A stretch of DNA of 64,000 nt. It comes from Microcebus murinus. Lineage: Eukaryota > Chordata > Mammalia > Primates > Cheirogaleidae. This document shows, in pieces, positions 23,721 to 39,226 of the stretch (positions within the stretch are counted from its first letter, which is position 1; each line of letters begins with the position of its first letter). The stretch covers positions 39,263,501 through 39,327,500 of the forward strand of contig NC_134109.1 of NCBI RefSeq assembly GCF_040939455.1, written 5' to 3'. Under the pieces are notes generated by a model. That model did no database searches and was not told where the DNA came from. It saw only the letters and a list, made by a program, of their open reading frames with translations. The translations under genes and the position numbers were made by a program.

Positions 23721-23782
23721 ATGCTGAATATGGAGAAAAAGGGACAATAAGACAATTACGAGAACCAAAATGTACTTCACAA
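23721..23782 (+). CDS. SIX6OS1: SIX6OS1 exon (DAEYGEKGTIRQ)
   Basis: The exon has 62 nt. AT completes aspartate, then AEYGEKGTIRQLREPKCTSQ, ending in phase 0 at CAA|GTAAGT, a consensus donor. The acceptor is AACAAACAG with a weak pyrimidine tract. Human reads DAEYGDKGTVRQVRESKCTS. Confidence 0.92.
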
Positions 23783-24124
23783 GTAAGTCAAATGTTTGAT
23801 TTCTAATTTCTAAGCAAAACATTCTACTTTAAAATATTCTTTGTCCATTTTAATTTCAAATTTAGTACAATGAAGATATTTATGTGAGATGTTGTTAACT
23901 TGATGATCAGACTTCTAGAGAGTTACTGATTCTATTTTTCAGATTAAAAAATAAAGCCACAAAAAATTTGCATGAAAATATACTGTAAATTGTCATTAAT
24001 AAGTGACTATATATTGAGAGCACAACTAAAAATAGTTGAAGAAAGTGATTTTGTTGGTAAGATTGAATGATTTGCCATGGCAGTTCAAGACCAGTGGTTA
24101 CCATACAAATATCTTGAGAGTATT

Positions 24125-24457
<333 letters not shown>

Positions 24458-25181
24458 CTTGAGAGTATTTTTTAATAGTGGAAAGCTTTAATGATTTTTG
24501 GATGTAGACAATGTATATCAAGTTTATACTAGCTTCTAATGTTTAAAACAAGGGAAACAACATAGTAGCATTCTTCTGTAAAGAAATACAGGTAAGAAGC
24601 ACATTTTAATTATTTTGGAGGAGGGACCCAAATTGTTTCTGTAACGAGATTTGATATAACAAGCATATTTGAGAAATGATATCTCTAGCCTATAAAATAA
24701 TATAAAGGAAAATTAGTATTCAAGTTCTCAGTGTTTGTAGAGAAAGTAGTATATCAACTTTATAAATGTGATAACATAATTAACCAAGGAAAGCAGGATT
24801 GCTTAAAGTAAATTATTCTTCACTTTCAAGGAAGTAGCATATACAATTCTTTACCCAGAGCGTAATGTGGAAATTTTAAAAGAAAAACCACTCTTAATCA
24901 TTTTTTCATAAATTCCAATACATTCTGGTTGTCATTTTTTCAGGTAGGGATGAGGAAGATAAAGCTGGGAAGAAAAGAAAAATTAAATCATTAAAAATAT
25001 TTTTCTATTTTTTCGATATATATTTTTAGTAGCACTTTCACCAGTTATTTTATTTATTTTGTTTGTGAAATGATAACATCATAGATTAATGCGGTGTTTT
25101 CCACCTCATACATTTTTATGTGTCATTTTATTAATGCAGTAGCATTCATTTTTATAGTGTTCTGTTATTTTGATTTTGCAG

Positions 25182-25360
25182 GCTATATATGCAGAACATT
25201 TTGGGAAGCCAGTAGAAAATAATAGTGATGAAGTAGAAGAAAAGGCTGAGAATCTTTCACCAACTCCTGAAAGTCCTTCATTTTTAAGAACTCCTGAAGC
25301 TGTGAAAACACCTGAATCTTTGGATAAATTACAATTCCCCAAAACCCCCTTGTTCGAAAC
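25182..25360 (+). CDS. SIX6OS1: SIX6OS1 exon rich in S/T-P sites
   Basis: The exon has 179 nt from phase 0 and leaves AC. It encodes AIYAEHFGKPVENNSDEVEE, KAENLSPTPESPSFLRTPEA, VKTPESLDKLQFPKTPLFE. The acceptor is TGATTTTGCAG and the donor AAC|GTAAGA. Six S-P or T-P pairs fall within about 35 residues of an acidic and proline-rich, probably disordered stretch. They look like proline-directed kinase sites; that is inference. Human SIX6OS1 as I recall it has fewer such pairs here. Confidence 0.95.
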
Positions 25361-25689
25361 GTAAGATTTTAATTAGTAATTATAATTAAATTATCTATAT
25401 ATTTAGTTATATCAATAACTGATAGGAATAGTAAAATGCTCAGAACCTGTAATTTAAAATGCTTTGTCTGAAATGTAGTATTTCAGACATACAAAGGAAA
25501 GAAAAACTAGTATAATGAACCTCCATGTACCCCACCATCCTGTTTGAACAATTAACATTCTACTATTCTTATTTCATAGACTCTCCTCCCCATTTTTTCT
25601 GCAAAATTTAGCTGAAGATGGCATAGATTCCCTAGTACTTTTCCAATGCAATAGTATATAGATTTAAGATTTTCCAAAGGATAAAAAAT

Positions 25690-25990
25690 TTATGGAAAAA
25701 TTAAAAACATCGAGCTAAGCAAAGTATCACAAGAATGGGAAAAACAAACACCACATGTACTCACTATTAAACTGTAACTAATTGATCAACACTCATGTGC
25801 ACATATGGTAGTAAAACTCTGCAGAAAACAAGTAGGTAGGAGCAAGGAGGAAGGGACAGATAAATTCATACCTAACGGGTACAATGCACTCTATCTTGGT
25901 GATGGGCACACTTATAACTTTGACTCAAATGGTACAAAATATATTCATGTAAACAAAACATTTGTACCCCCTTAATACTTTGAAATTTAA
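25690..25990 (+). mobile_element. Short L1 3'-UTR fragment, strepsirrhine lineage
   Basis: The sense strand ends with 'acatttgtacccccttaata', the inverse of the 3' UTR seen in the antisense L1s at 9650 and 26320, and carries a short A-run at about 25990. It is a strongly 5'-truncated insertion. Confidence 0.75.
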
Positions 25991-26311
25991 AAAAAGCTAC
26001 TGTCATATATAGATTGTGCACTTATCATTAAATAATGTTTAGCCGTCATTTTTCTATATATTATAGTATCTGAAGCAAGAATTGTTATTCTGATAGATAA
26101 ACTCTTCAGGCATAAATATCTCTAACAAGACTTTTTAACTTTGGAAACAACAGATTTGTAATTTGCAGCCAAGAAAATAGTGCTACATTTAACTTGTTTT
26201 GTTTGGTTTATTCTCTTCCTTAACACTGAACCCTGAGATTCCTCTAAAACATATGTCAAACAGATTTCACTTCATCAGGGATCTCTCACCTATATTCTAC
26301 TTCTGTATTTT

Positions 26312-29974
<3,663 letters not shown>

Positions 29975-30189
29975 TCTACTTTTGTATTTTAAATTGCTAG
30001 CAAGAGTTTTATATATGAATGTCATGCTCTTGACTCAAGCTAAGCATGTTCAATGTGGAACTCATCATCAAATTTGGGAACTATAAAAGAATGTGAAATC
30101 ATATGCTAAAACCTCTCTCCATGGATGAGAAAACTATGATATGAAAAGTTAAGCAACCAATTCATGGTCATACAGATAATTATGGTAGT

Positions 30190-30450
30190 ATTGTCAGACT
30201 TCTATTACATTTAACAAACATGTAGCACTCCGTACAAGCCGCTGCTCTAGGAATTTTATAAATATTGTTCATTTAATATTCATGACCACCTTATGAGGTA
30301 TAGGTATATTATTATCCTGATTTTATAGATGGGGAAACAGAATGACAAGTGATACAACTAGTCAATGTTAAAGTTGAAATTTAGACCCAGGCAGTTCTGG
30401 CCCTAGAGTCTATGGATTTAACTACTGTATTATATACTGTATTGTCTAAT
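30190..30450 (-). repeat. MIR element
   Basis: Inverse MIR wording is clear: 'tttatagatggggaaacaga', 'gacccaggcagttctggccc', 'gagtctatggatttaactac'. Confidence 0.8.
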
Positions 30451-30554
30451 TCTTTTTCCTAGATCATTTTGTAGTTTTACTCCCTTATACAACACTCTGT
30501 AATGGCTGCCTTCTCCTCAAGACTAAAATCTTTGACTGGCTTTCAAGATTTTGA

Positions 30555-30808
30555 AGATAGTTTAGTGTCAGGGTTAAGAGCTTGGGCTTTGAGTTTGGAT
30601 TGCTGCATTCAATCCCAATTCTGGCATTTAATATTCTTTTGAGCAAGTCATTTAACATCACTACACTTCAAAATCCTCTACTGTAAAATGGAGGTAATAG
30701 TACTTATTTCATAGGGTTATTGTGAGGAATAAGTAAGTTATGCCTATGGAAACACCTAGAATAGAGCCAGACAGTGTATTCTCAGTAAGTATTCATAATT
30801 ATTATTCC
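30555..30808 (+). repeat. MIR element
   Basis: Sense MIR wording is clear: 'ggttaagagcttgggctttg', 'gagcaagtcatttaacatca', 'ctgtaaaatggaggtaatag', 'catagggttattgtgaggaa'. With the copy at 30190-30450 this makes an inverted MIR pair about 100 bp apart. Confidence 0.85.
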
Positions 30809-31010
30809 AGAACTGGTCATTCCACTTTATTTAACATTATTCCCTAGCCCAAACCATCCTTTATCCACAGGTATGCCACTTCAATAACTATTTCCTACCT
30901 TTCCTTACTATGCTAATTATCACCTCTATGCTCTTGCTTAGGGTACTTACCAGTTTGCAGTGTTTAATAATAGAATCTTACCATTTTGATGATTTTTTTT
31001 AATTTCTTAG

Positions 31011-31155
31011 TAACAGAAATAGAAATGCTGCACCTGAAGTTCAAACACAAAAGGAATCTCCTGGATTTTCTTTTCTTATGAGTTATACTTCTAGATCACC
31101 TGGATTAAATTTATTTGATTCTTCTATATTTGACACAGAAAACTCATCAGATCAG
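31011..31155 (+). CDS. SIX6OS1: SIX6OS1 exon (FLMSYTSRSPGLNLFDSS)
   Basis: The exon has 145 nt, entering with T to complete AC|T (threonine; the human residue is isoleucine), then NRNRNAAPEVQTQKESPGFS, FLMSYTSRSPGLNLFDSSIF, DTENSSDQ, ending in phase 0 at CAG|GTAATA. The acceptor TTTTTTTTAATTTCTTAG is strong. This is one of the best conserved parts of the C-terminal half. Confidence 0.95.
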
Positions 31156-31234
31156 GTAATATGAGAAGCTGAAGTTTTATTTCTAAAAAAACTGTGCACT
31201 AGAACTTTGAGTATCTTCTTGTTTTCAACTTCAG

Positions 31235-31264
31235 ATGTCCCAGGTTGAAATCCATTCAGGAAAG
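31235..31264 (+). CDS. SIX6OS1: Candidate 30-nt cassette microexon of SIX6OS1
   Basis: Between two exons that meet in phase 0 lies a 30-nt segment preceded by the strong acceptor CTTGTTTTCAACTTCAG and followed by the donor AAG|GTATGA. It translates as MSQVEIHSGK with no stop, so its inclusion would add ten residues between SSDQ and FNEHYS without changing the frame. The human protein as I recall it joins SSDQ directly to FNEHYS. It is an inference from splice signals and phase, not from transcript data. Confidence 0.5.
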
Positions 31265-31574
31265 GTATGATTTAAATTGCAGTTAAATGCATTTTAAAAA
31301 TGAATTTGACTTTATAGTTAATATTTCTAACTTCTAAACAAACTTTACATATTCTCCAATAAAAAATGTTCCACATTATAAATTGGTCTTTCCAACTACA
31401 TTTGTGTACATAGCAACATTATCACTGGTTGATTTTAAAAGATTTGATATTAATTTAAAAAAACCTTCTAATATTAATGTCTACTGTTCAGTGATATAAA
31501 TCATGGTAAAGTGCTTATTTTTATATTTAACAACTAAAACCAAAAATTAAGATATGCTTTATTTGAAAAGTAGA

Positions 31575-31770
31575 GACAATACAGTGTAGTGGTTAAAACT
31601 AGACTCTGAAGCCAGACTACTTGGGTATGTACTGGATGTGGGATTTTGGGTAACTAAATTGGAAATAATAATAAATAGGGTTAATGCATACTAAATGAGT
31701 TTATACTTAGGGTTAATGCATATTAAATGAGTTTGTACACATAAAGCATTTAAAAAAGTACCAACCCATA
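31575..31770 (+). repeat. MIR element, diverged
   Basis: MIR-like core: 'cagtgtagtggttaaaacta', 'gactctgaagccagactact', 'aaataggg ttaatgcata'. An internal partial duplication of 'cttagggttaatgcatatta' (31674-31733) follows. Confidence 0.7.
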
Positions 31771-33681
31771 ATAAGGATATATAAGTATCAATGTAATAAA
31801 TTAATTATATTGTTATTGCTCATTTAGTCATATTTAGCCAATTTTATATGGATCAGAATATTTTATTCCTATATCCCCTACATGATATTAATATTAAATT
31901 GTCAAAATTACAAATTTATTGATAGATGATATAATACCATACATTTTATGGTATTTAATGTCTTCAACTTTTGTCTCAATTTTTATTTAAATGCTTATTT
32001 TTATAAAAAGTAACTCCTAAAAAGAGTGTGCTGGTAGGAAAAAATAGACTACAGTTACTTAATTCTCATTTACAATAATAACATGAATGCAAAATACAGG
32101 TATATAACTTTAATAGGAAAACATGCACATTTCAAATAAAGAAAATTATAAAACTCCTGAAAAAAATCAACGAATATATAAACATATGAAATACTTGTGT
32201 AGGAAGAAAATATTATAAAGATAAATTTCTTCCCCAAATAATTTATAAATGTAATCCAATTCAAATCTAATTGGATCCTGGCAAGATTATTTATCTTGAA
32301 TTTGTTTTTGATTTGTTTTTGTGGTGGTGGTTGGAGAAAGTGATTGGCAAAGTAATCAGTAACTTTCCTAGGGAAAAGAGATCAAAAATAATCAAGAAAA
32401 TGTTGAAAAATAAGATTGATAATAAATTAAGATAGAATTCTAAAAAAATCTAAACAGAAAGAAGGCAGAAAAGAAGAAACAGTAAAAAACACAAAGTTAA
32501 AAAAAGTAAACTGTTAGACAAAATTATGAGCGTTTTAATAATGATATTAATATGAATGAGCTAACCACTCCATTAAAAGGCAGAGATTGTAAGGATGAAT
32601 AAACAAAAGCAAGACCCAATTATAAGCTATCTGTAAGAACACATTTTAAAAATAAAGGCAAAGTTGAAAGCAAATGAATGGAAAATGATATATCATGAAA
32701 ACTGTAAGCATAAGAAGGTCATAGAGAATATATTAATATCATTTTGGTGGTCTTAAATAATATTCCTGGAAATAAGAAGAACATTTCATAAAGATAAAAA
32801 GATCAGTTCATAAGGAAAATATAACAATAACAAATGTGTACAAGCCTAATAACTTTAAAATACATGCAACAAAAATTGACAGAATTAAAAGGAGAAACAG
32901 ACAAAACCTCAAACATAGAGGTTTTTAACACCTCTATCTCCGCAATCAGCACAATCAATAAAGATCTTCTATAAGATTTGAATAACATCATTAATCCCTT
33001 GACCTAATTGACCTATAGAATACCACATCCAACAACTGTAGCATATATATTCTTTTCAAATGCTGATGGTACTCAGCAAGATACCATATTCTGGGCCATA
33101 AAACGAATCTTAATGAATTTAAAAGAACTGAAATTACAGTTTAATCTTTGACCACAGTGGAATTAAATTAGAACTCAATAACAATAAGGTATCTAGGAAA
33201 ATCCTAAATATGTAGGCTATGGATCAAAGAAGAAATCATGAGAGAAAGCAGAAAAGATTTTGAACTGAATTATGACAGTTCAGCTTATCAAAAATTGTGA
33301 GATGCTGCCAAAGCCAGAAAAAAATGACAACTTTAAATAATTTAATTAATAATTTAAATAATTAAATTAATAGAAAAGAAGAAAGGTCTAAAATCAATGA
33401 CCTAATGTTCCACCTTGAGAATCTAGAAAAAGAAGAATGAAGCAAACCTAAAGTAAGTATAATGAAGAAATAAGAAGAACAAGAAATCAATAAAATAGTA
33501 AAACAATGGAGAAAATTAACAAAGTCAAAGTTGGTTTTGCTTTTCTGCCTATACAAATTGACAAAATCAATAAACTCCTCATATTAGGAATAAAAAAAAG
33601 GATGTCATTATAAATCCTAAATATTATGAAATAGATTGGCAAGAGGAGCTTCATTCTCTACATATTAAAACATCCTATAAA

Positions 33682-34028
33682 GCCGGGCGCGGTGGCTCAC
33701 GCCTGTAATCCTAGCACTCTGGGAGGCTGAGGCGGGCGGATTGCTCGAGGTCAGGAGTTCAAAACCAGCCTGAGCAAGAGCGAGACCCCGTCTCTACTAT
33801 AAATAGAAAGAAATTAATTGGCCAACTAATATATATATAAAATTAGCCAGGCATGGTGGCGCATGCCTGTAGTCCCAGCTACTTGCGAGGCTGAGGCAGC
33901 AGGATTGCTTGAGCCCAGGAGTTTGAGGTTGCTATGAGCCAGGCTGACACCACGGCACTCACTCTAGCCTGGGCAACAAGCGAGACTCTGTCTCAAAAAA
34001 AAACAAAAACAAAAAAACCAAAAAAAAC
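33682..34028 (+). mobile_element. Strepsirrhine Alu (AluL-type)
   Basis: It starts GCCGGGCGCGGTGGCTCACG, contains the linker AATTGGCCAACTAATATAT and ends in an A-rich tail (AAAAACAAAAACAAAAAAACC). The target duplication CATCCTATAA lies at 33671-33680 and 34029-34038. Low divergence at CpG sites suggests a relatively recent insertion. Confidence 0.96.
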
Positions 34029-34633
34029 CATCCTATAAGCCTAGAGTAATCAAAATGATGTGATAGTAGATTTAAGGATTGGTGGACTGATCAATGGTAT
34101 GGGCTAGAAAGTCTTGAAACAAAAGAACTTAGAATGTGATAAAGACAGGATTACAATTTAGTAGGGGTAAATTAGGCACTCATCTTACAATGTACACCAA
34201 TAGAAGTTACAGATGCATTAAATTATGTGAAAAAAAGTTAGCCATAAAATATTTCAGAGGAAATATAGGTGAATATTTACCAGACCTTATGAGGAAGGAT
34301 TCTCCAAGCATGAAAACAGTAGAAGAACCAAAACGAAAAAAAGGTTGGGTCAATTAGATATAAAATCTAAACTTCTATATATAAAAAATTGTAAAGGCAA
34401 AATGATAAAGTGGTATAAAGTATTTGCAATAATATTGCAAAGAATTAATTAACATCTTTAGCATATAAAGAACTTACATGTACCAATAAGAAAAAATTAC
34501 TCAGTAGAGGAATGGGCAAAGTCCATTTGGTCAATAGATAATTAACTGAAAAAGAAATTCAAATGACTTATAAAATCTATGGGAAACAGCTTTCCTTATT
34601 AATTGTCAAAGAAATATAATAATAAGAAATATA

Positions 34634-34953
34634 GGCCGGGTGTGGTGGCTCACGCCTGTAATCCTAGCACTGTGGGAGGCCGAGGAGGGCGGACTGCTCC
34701 AGGTCAGGAGTTCGAAACCAGCCTGAGCAAGAGTGAGACCCCATCTCCACTATAAAAATAGAAAGAAAATAATTGGCCAACTAATATATAGAGAGAAAAA
34801 ATTAGCTGCGCATGGTGGCGCATGCCTGTAGTCCCAGCTACTTGGGAGGCTGGGGCAGGAGGATCACTTGAGCCCAGGAGTTTGAGGTTGCTGTGAGCTA
34901 GGCTGACGCCACGGCACTCACTCTAGCCTGGGCAACAAAGTGAGACTCTGTCT

Positions 34954-34979
<26 letters not shown>
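34634..34979 (+). mobile_element. Strepsirrhine Alu (AluL-type)
   Basis: It starts GGCCGGGTGTGGTGGCTCAC and has the same linker and an A-tail ending in AGAAAAGAAA. The target duplication AAGAAATATA lies at 34624-34633 and 34980-34989. It sits about 600 bp from the previous Alu in the same orientation, so the pair could recombine. Confidence 0.95.
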
Positions 34980-34985
<6 letters not shown>

Positions 34986-35724
34986 TATAATAATAAGATG
35001 TAATAATAAGAAAATGTAATAATAAAAAATATAATGCATAACAGTGTTTATTCAAGTGTGATTTTTACATTAGAAAAAGAAAGTTGGGACAACCTAAATG
35101 TAAAAAATAAAAGAATGGTTGCAACCGTATCTTACATCTATGTTGAGGAATATTATACTGCCATGAAAAGAGTCATGTTTTAAAATAAAACGACATGTAA
35201 AAATGCTCACAATGCAATATTGAGAGAAAAAGAGGAAAGAAAACTATATTGTCATGATCCCATTTTTTAAAAGTCTGTCTTACTAAGTAAATAGACTCTT
35301 GCAGCAAAACTTGATCTGAACTGACATGAAGCTATCAACTTCCTATTACTTTTAAAGACAGAAAAGCAATACCAAGAACCTGATTTGTTAAAGGCCTTCA
35401 GAATAAAGCAAAAATTTACTAGAATTTTAGTTGATATTAAGATTCTAAAGTAGTAAATATCCTTGGTAGAATGTATATTGCCTATTAATATTTTATCTAT
35501 TACTAGAATCTAATCAACAGGCCTTACTTTAATATAAATAAATGACAGACTTTGAAGGTACCAGCAGATCTCTACTTAAGTACAATAGTGTATTATATAA
35601 AAAGTTACTACATGTTTGCTTTCATTCTGGGTATTAGAAAAACTAGGCTTGAGATTCAAATATAAGTGCTATATATACTGTTCCACTGATGTCACAGTAA
35701 TATTTAATGGAAATTATTTTCCAG

Positions 35725-35782
35725 TTTAATGAACATTATTCTTCAGAAAATCTAAATCCTCTGTCATCACAACAAGAAATTG
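35725..35782 (+). CDS. SIX6OS1: SIX6OS1 exon (FNEHYSSENLNPLSSQQEI)
   Basis: The exon has 58 nt from phase 0: FNEHYSSENLNPLSSQQEI, leaving G. The acceptor is TTTTCCAG and the donor ATTG|GTGAGT, both strong. Human has FNEHYSARNLNPLSSQQEI. Confidence 0.95.
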
Positions 35783-35879
35783 GTGAGTGATTTGAAGTTT
35801 GCTACATTTAAAAACATGCTAACTTTCCCCTTTGGTACAGTATTTAGTTTCTCTAACTGACTTTCTTAGGTGCTCAGTT

Positions 35880-36380
35880 TATTCTTTAAAAACGACTGTT
35901 ACTTTTTTACCATACACTGATCATTTTTATTTTTAGCAATTTAGCTGTCTCTCTCACTACTATACCAAAACTTGCTTTCTCTGTGATTACTAATGACTTC
36001 CCAATTATCAAGCATTATGGGTATCTTGCATTTATTATCATATTCAGTCTTTTTGCAGCATTTGATATGCTTGATTATTCCCATCTTCTTTCTGGAATTT
36101 TTGGATTTTATCCTCTCTCTCTGGTATATTTGTGGATCTTCTTTGTTCATTTTCCCTTGATTAGTTAATTCATTCAACATATAAATATTAATATGTATAT
36201 GTATTATATTTTATATCAGATACTGCTTTAGGCTCACAGTGGTAAAAAATGCAAAGTTCTCATAGGGTTTATGTTCTAGTGGGAGAAATTGAAAATAGAC
36301 AAAGAAATCAATGTATAATATGTCAGTGCACTAAATAGTTGTTATGGGTTTGAATTGGCAGTCAGATTCACATGTATAAT
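35880..36380 (-). repeat. L2-like repeat
   Basis: The stretch has the wording of ancient L2: 'ttagttaattcattcaacat', 'actgctttaggctcacagtg', 'tagtgggagaaattgaaaat'. The preceding 250 bp (35940-36170) look like the L2 ORF2 region, and the small open frames on both strands there are not genes. Confidence 0.5.
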
Positions 36381-36620
36381 TTTTAATCTAATATTACAAT
36401 TTCTTTACTTTATAGAAAGGTACAGGATAGGAGATAACAGGAAGTACAGCATCTTTGTCTCATTGAAGGGCCCACCAACTACCTAAATATAGTAATAAGG
36501 TTTCTTTTGCCACCTCACCCACGTGGAACATGTCAGGTTGCTATGGATAAGAGGTATGGTGCATGTAGGTCACCTGATATACAAGAGCTGTAGCCTCAGT
36601 TTCCCACCAGTCTTTTATAT

Positions 36621-37078
36621 CAGTTGTCCCCAACCTTTTTGGCACTAGGGACTGGTTTCATGGAAGACAATTTCTCCACTCAGGGAGAGATGGGGGATGG
36701 TTTCAGATGATTCAAGCACATTACATTTATTGTTCAATCAAACCTCTCTGTTAATGATAATCCGTATTTGTAGCTGCTCCCCAGTGCTAGCATCACCACC
36801 TCAGCTCCACCTCAGATCATTAGGCATTAGATTCTCACAAGGAATATGCAACCTAGATCCTTTGTATGCGCAGTTTAGAGCAGGATTCACACTCTTATGA
36901 GAATCTAATGCTGCTGATCTGACAGGAGAAACTTATGTGGTGATGCAAGTGATAGGGAGTGGCTATACAGATGAAGCTTCGAGCTCACTTACCCTCTGCT
37001 CACCTCCTGCTGTGCAGCCCAATTCCTAATAAGCTATGGACTGGTACTGGTCGGTGTCCTGGGGCTTGGGGACCACAG
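36621..37078. mobile_element. hAT-Charlie MITE (MER1-like) with perfect 8-bp duplication
   Basis: The ends are inverted (CAGTTGTCCCCAAC at the left, CTTGGGGACCACAG at the right). They are flanked by a perfect 8-bp duplication TTTTATAT at 36613-36620 and 37079-37086, the length expected for hAT elements. Internal phrases are also inverted: 'ggcattagattctcacaagg' near 36822 and 'atgagaatctaatgctgctg' near 36896, giving a long imperfect hairpin. No transposase is present. Confidence 0.88.
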
Positions 37079-37379
37079 TTTTATATGATTGTAGTCGGGA
37101 GGTTTAAGGCCTGTATACTGACTCATAGCTCCTCTAACTCAGGTGCAGTCCCACACAGCAGACTAGGCAAACACAATGTTCTACATTTACCTTAATTCTG
37201 TATTTTCTAAGAAAACAGTGCTGTGAGAAGTCAGACTCCAAGGTCCTTCTTCCATGTAGGCCTGAATCAGCCCAGGCCTCATCTTAATTGTCTATTTACT
37301 GTTGGTGATAAATATTATGATGAAAAGTAAAGCTGAGTTGGGGAAATTGGGAGTACTTGGACTGGGAAGGTGGTTGCTG

Positions 37380-38110
37380 TGTTGCAAGGGAGTCAGAGAA
37401 GGCATCACTAAAAGACATTTGAGCAGAGCCCTGAAGGAGGCACAGGTACAAGCTACTTGAGGAAAGTGTTCCAGGCAAACGAACATACTCAGTTGTTCCA
37501 GGCAAAAGAACATACTCAGTCTGTTCATTGAACATTAGGTAAATTGGCATGATTGGAATAGACTAAGGAAGAGAAACTGGTGGGAGGTTAAATCAGAGAG
37601 GTGGAGGGGGAACAAATCATGTGGGACATGTAGACCATTAGGACTTTGGGGTTTTTTCCTAAGTGAGATAGAAAGCCATTGGAAGGTTTTGAGCAAAGGA
37701 CTAAAATGATCTGACAGGTTTTTAAAGAATTACTTTGGCTGCTATATGGAGAGCAGATTGTAATGGAAACAAGGGGAAAAGCAGGAGATAGATTAGGAAG
37801 TTATTAAAATGATATAAGTGAGAATTGATGGCAACAGAAGTAGTGAGAAGATGTCTGATTTTGGTTATAGTTTTATGAAGATAGAACCAGGAATATTTGC
37901 CTATGGACTGAATATAAAGATTGAGAGAAAGAAACAAGGATAATGCCAAAGTTTTGACATGAATAGCTGTGCCATTTATTGAAGTATGAGAGGGTTGTAG
38001 GAGAAGTTAATTTGAAATTGGAAGGAGATAGGGGTTTAACTTTGGAGGAGTTATAATTGAAAAACCTGTTTGTTAGATATATAAGTGAAAGCGAAATAGG
38101 AAATTATATG
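37380..38110. repeat. Ancient interspersed repeat, copy 1
   Basis: Phrases 'gaaggcatcactaaaagaca', 'gaaagccattggaaggtttt', 'ttactttggctgctatatgg' and 'tgaatagctgtgccatttat' belong to an old, very common mammalian repeat whose name I do not assign. An imperfect 32-bp tandem ('gttccaggcaaacgaacata' / 'gttccaggcaaaagaacata') sits at 37468-37518. Related copies lie at 48090 and 54690. Confidence 0.55.
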
Positions 38111-38399
38111 TAAATCTGGAATTCAATAGGATAGAGACATATATTTTGGAATTTTTATAAATAGTATTTAATGCTATGAGACCAGAATGAATCCATTGAT
38201 TATAGACATTCATTAAATTTTAAATATAAAATTTTAAATTTAGATTTAAAATCTATTTACATTCTCTTCTTTGACACTTTCATTCATTTGACAGTCATTC
38301 ATTTTGGTGCTTTCAAATATAATAAATGAAGATGATGACCAAATTCATATCTTTCTGCACTGACTTCTAAATTCTAGGACCTTATTTCTGATTGTATAA

Positions 38400-38850
38400 T
38401 TGAAATCTCTTTATATCTAAGACATCCCTTGACATCGAAAACTCAGCATATCTGAAATCAGACTTGTTCTCCTTCTGAGGTCCCTAATGGTATCCTCATT
38501 GTTCTGGTTGCTAAGATTCAGAACATCAGTGATAATTTTAACTTCTCTCTGACTGACTACATTTAGCTAGTTTTCAAGTTGCATCAGTTTTCCCTCTGAA
38601 ATATTTCTTTTTCTTTTACATTTTCATTGAAACCATTATATTTCAAAGTCTTATTGCTGTTCACATGGGCTATTACAGTAACATCCTAATTGGTCTTTTC
38701 ATCCTCTCAGCTTGCCTATAGATCACAGTTTGATTAATCTTCCTTATGCATAATGTTGGCCATGTCACTTCCCTAATCCCTGGATACCTTCAGTGACTCC
38801 CCATTAACTATCAAATTATGCTGCTACTTTTCTAACCTAGCTCCAACATA
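38400..38850. repeat. Ancient interspersed repeat (L2-like)
   Basis: Wording such as 'gttggccatgtcacttccct' and 'ccttcagtgactccccatta' marks an old, widespread repeat. A second piece with the same wording ('gatggcttcctgttacctat', 'aatgaagtccagagtctata') lies at 40790-41140. Confidence 0.5.
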
Positions 38851-39140
38851 CCTTTTTTAAAAATTGATACATAATAGTTATATGGGGCATAGGTGATATT
38901 TTGATATCATACAATGTGTAATAATCAAATCAGGGTAATTGGGATATTGGGTATGACACCTCGAACATTTGTCATTTATTTGTGTTGGGAACACTGCAAG
39001 TCTTGTCTTCTAGCTATTTTGAAATGTACAATAAATTCTTGTAAACTATAGTTGCCCTACTGTGCTATCGAACATTAGAACTTATTCCTTCTATCTAACT
39101 ATACCTTTGTACCCATTAACCAACTTCTCTTCATCCCCCA
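38850..39140 (-). mobile_element. L1MB-like 3' UTR fragment
   Basis: It is the inverse of the 3' UTR at 18640-18930: 'aaatcagggtaattgggata', 'cttctagctattttgaaatg', 'tagttgccctactgtgctat'. It is truncated to about 290 bp. Confidence 0.85.
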
Positions 39141-39226
39141 ACATACCTTTTAAGCCTTTCTTTTATAAGATTAACCTGTGCTTTGGCCGCTGAAGAACAC
39201 AGTGTATCTCAAATATCCCTACACTT

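Larger units (their letters stand above)
32340..35310 (+). repeat. Old L1M fragments interrupted by two Alus
   Basis: The sense strand shows endonuclease-region wording at 32560-33200 ('gcaagacccaattataagct', 'accacagtggaattaaatta', 'gaactcaataacaataaggt'), then ORF2 wording at 33350-33660 and beyond the Alus at 34040-35270 ('aatgggcaaagtccatttgg', 'aagaatggttgcaaccgtat'). No frame is open. The region 31771-32339 is AT-rich and shows nothing clear. Confidence 0.6.
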
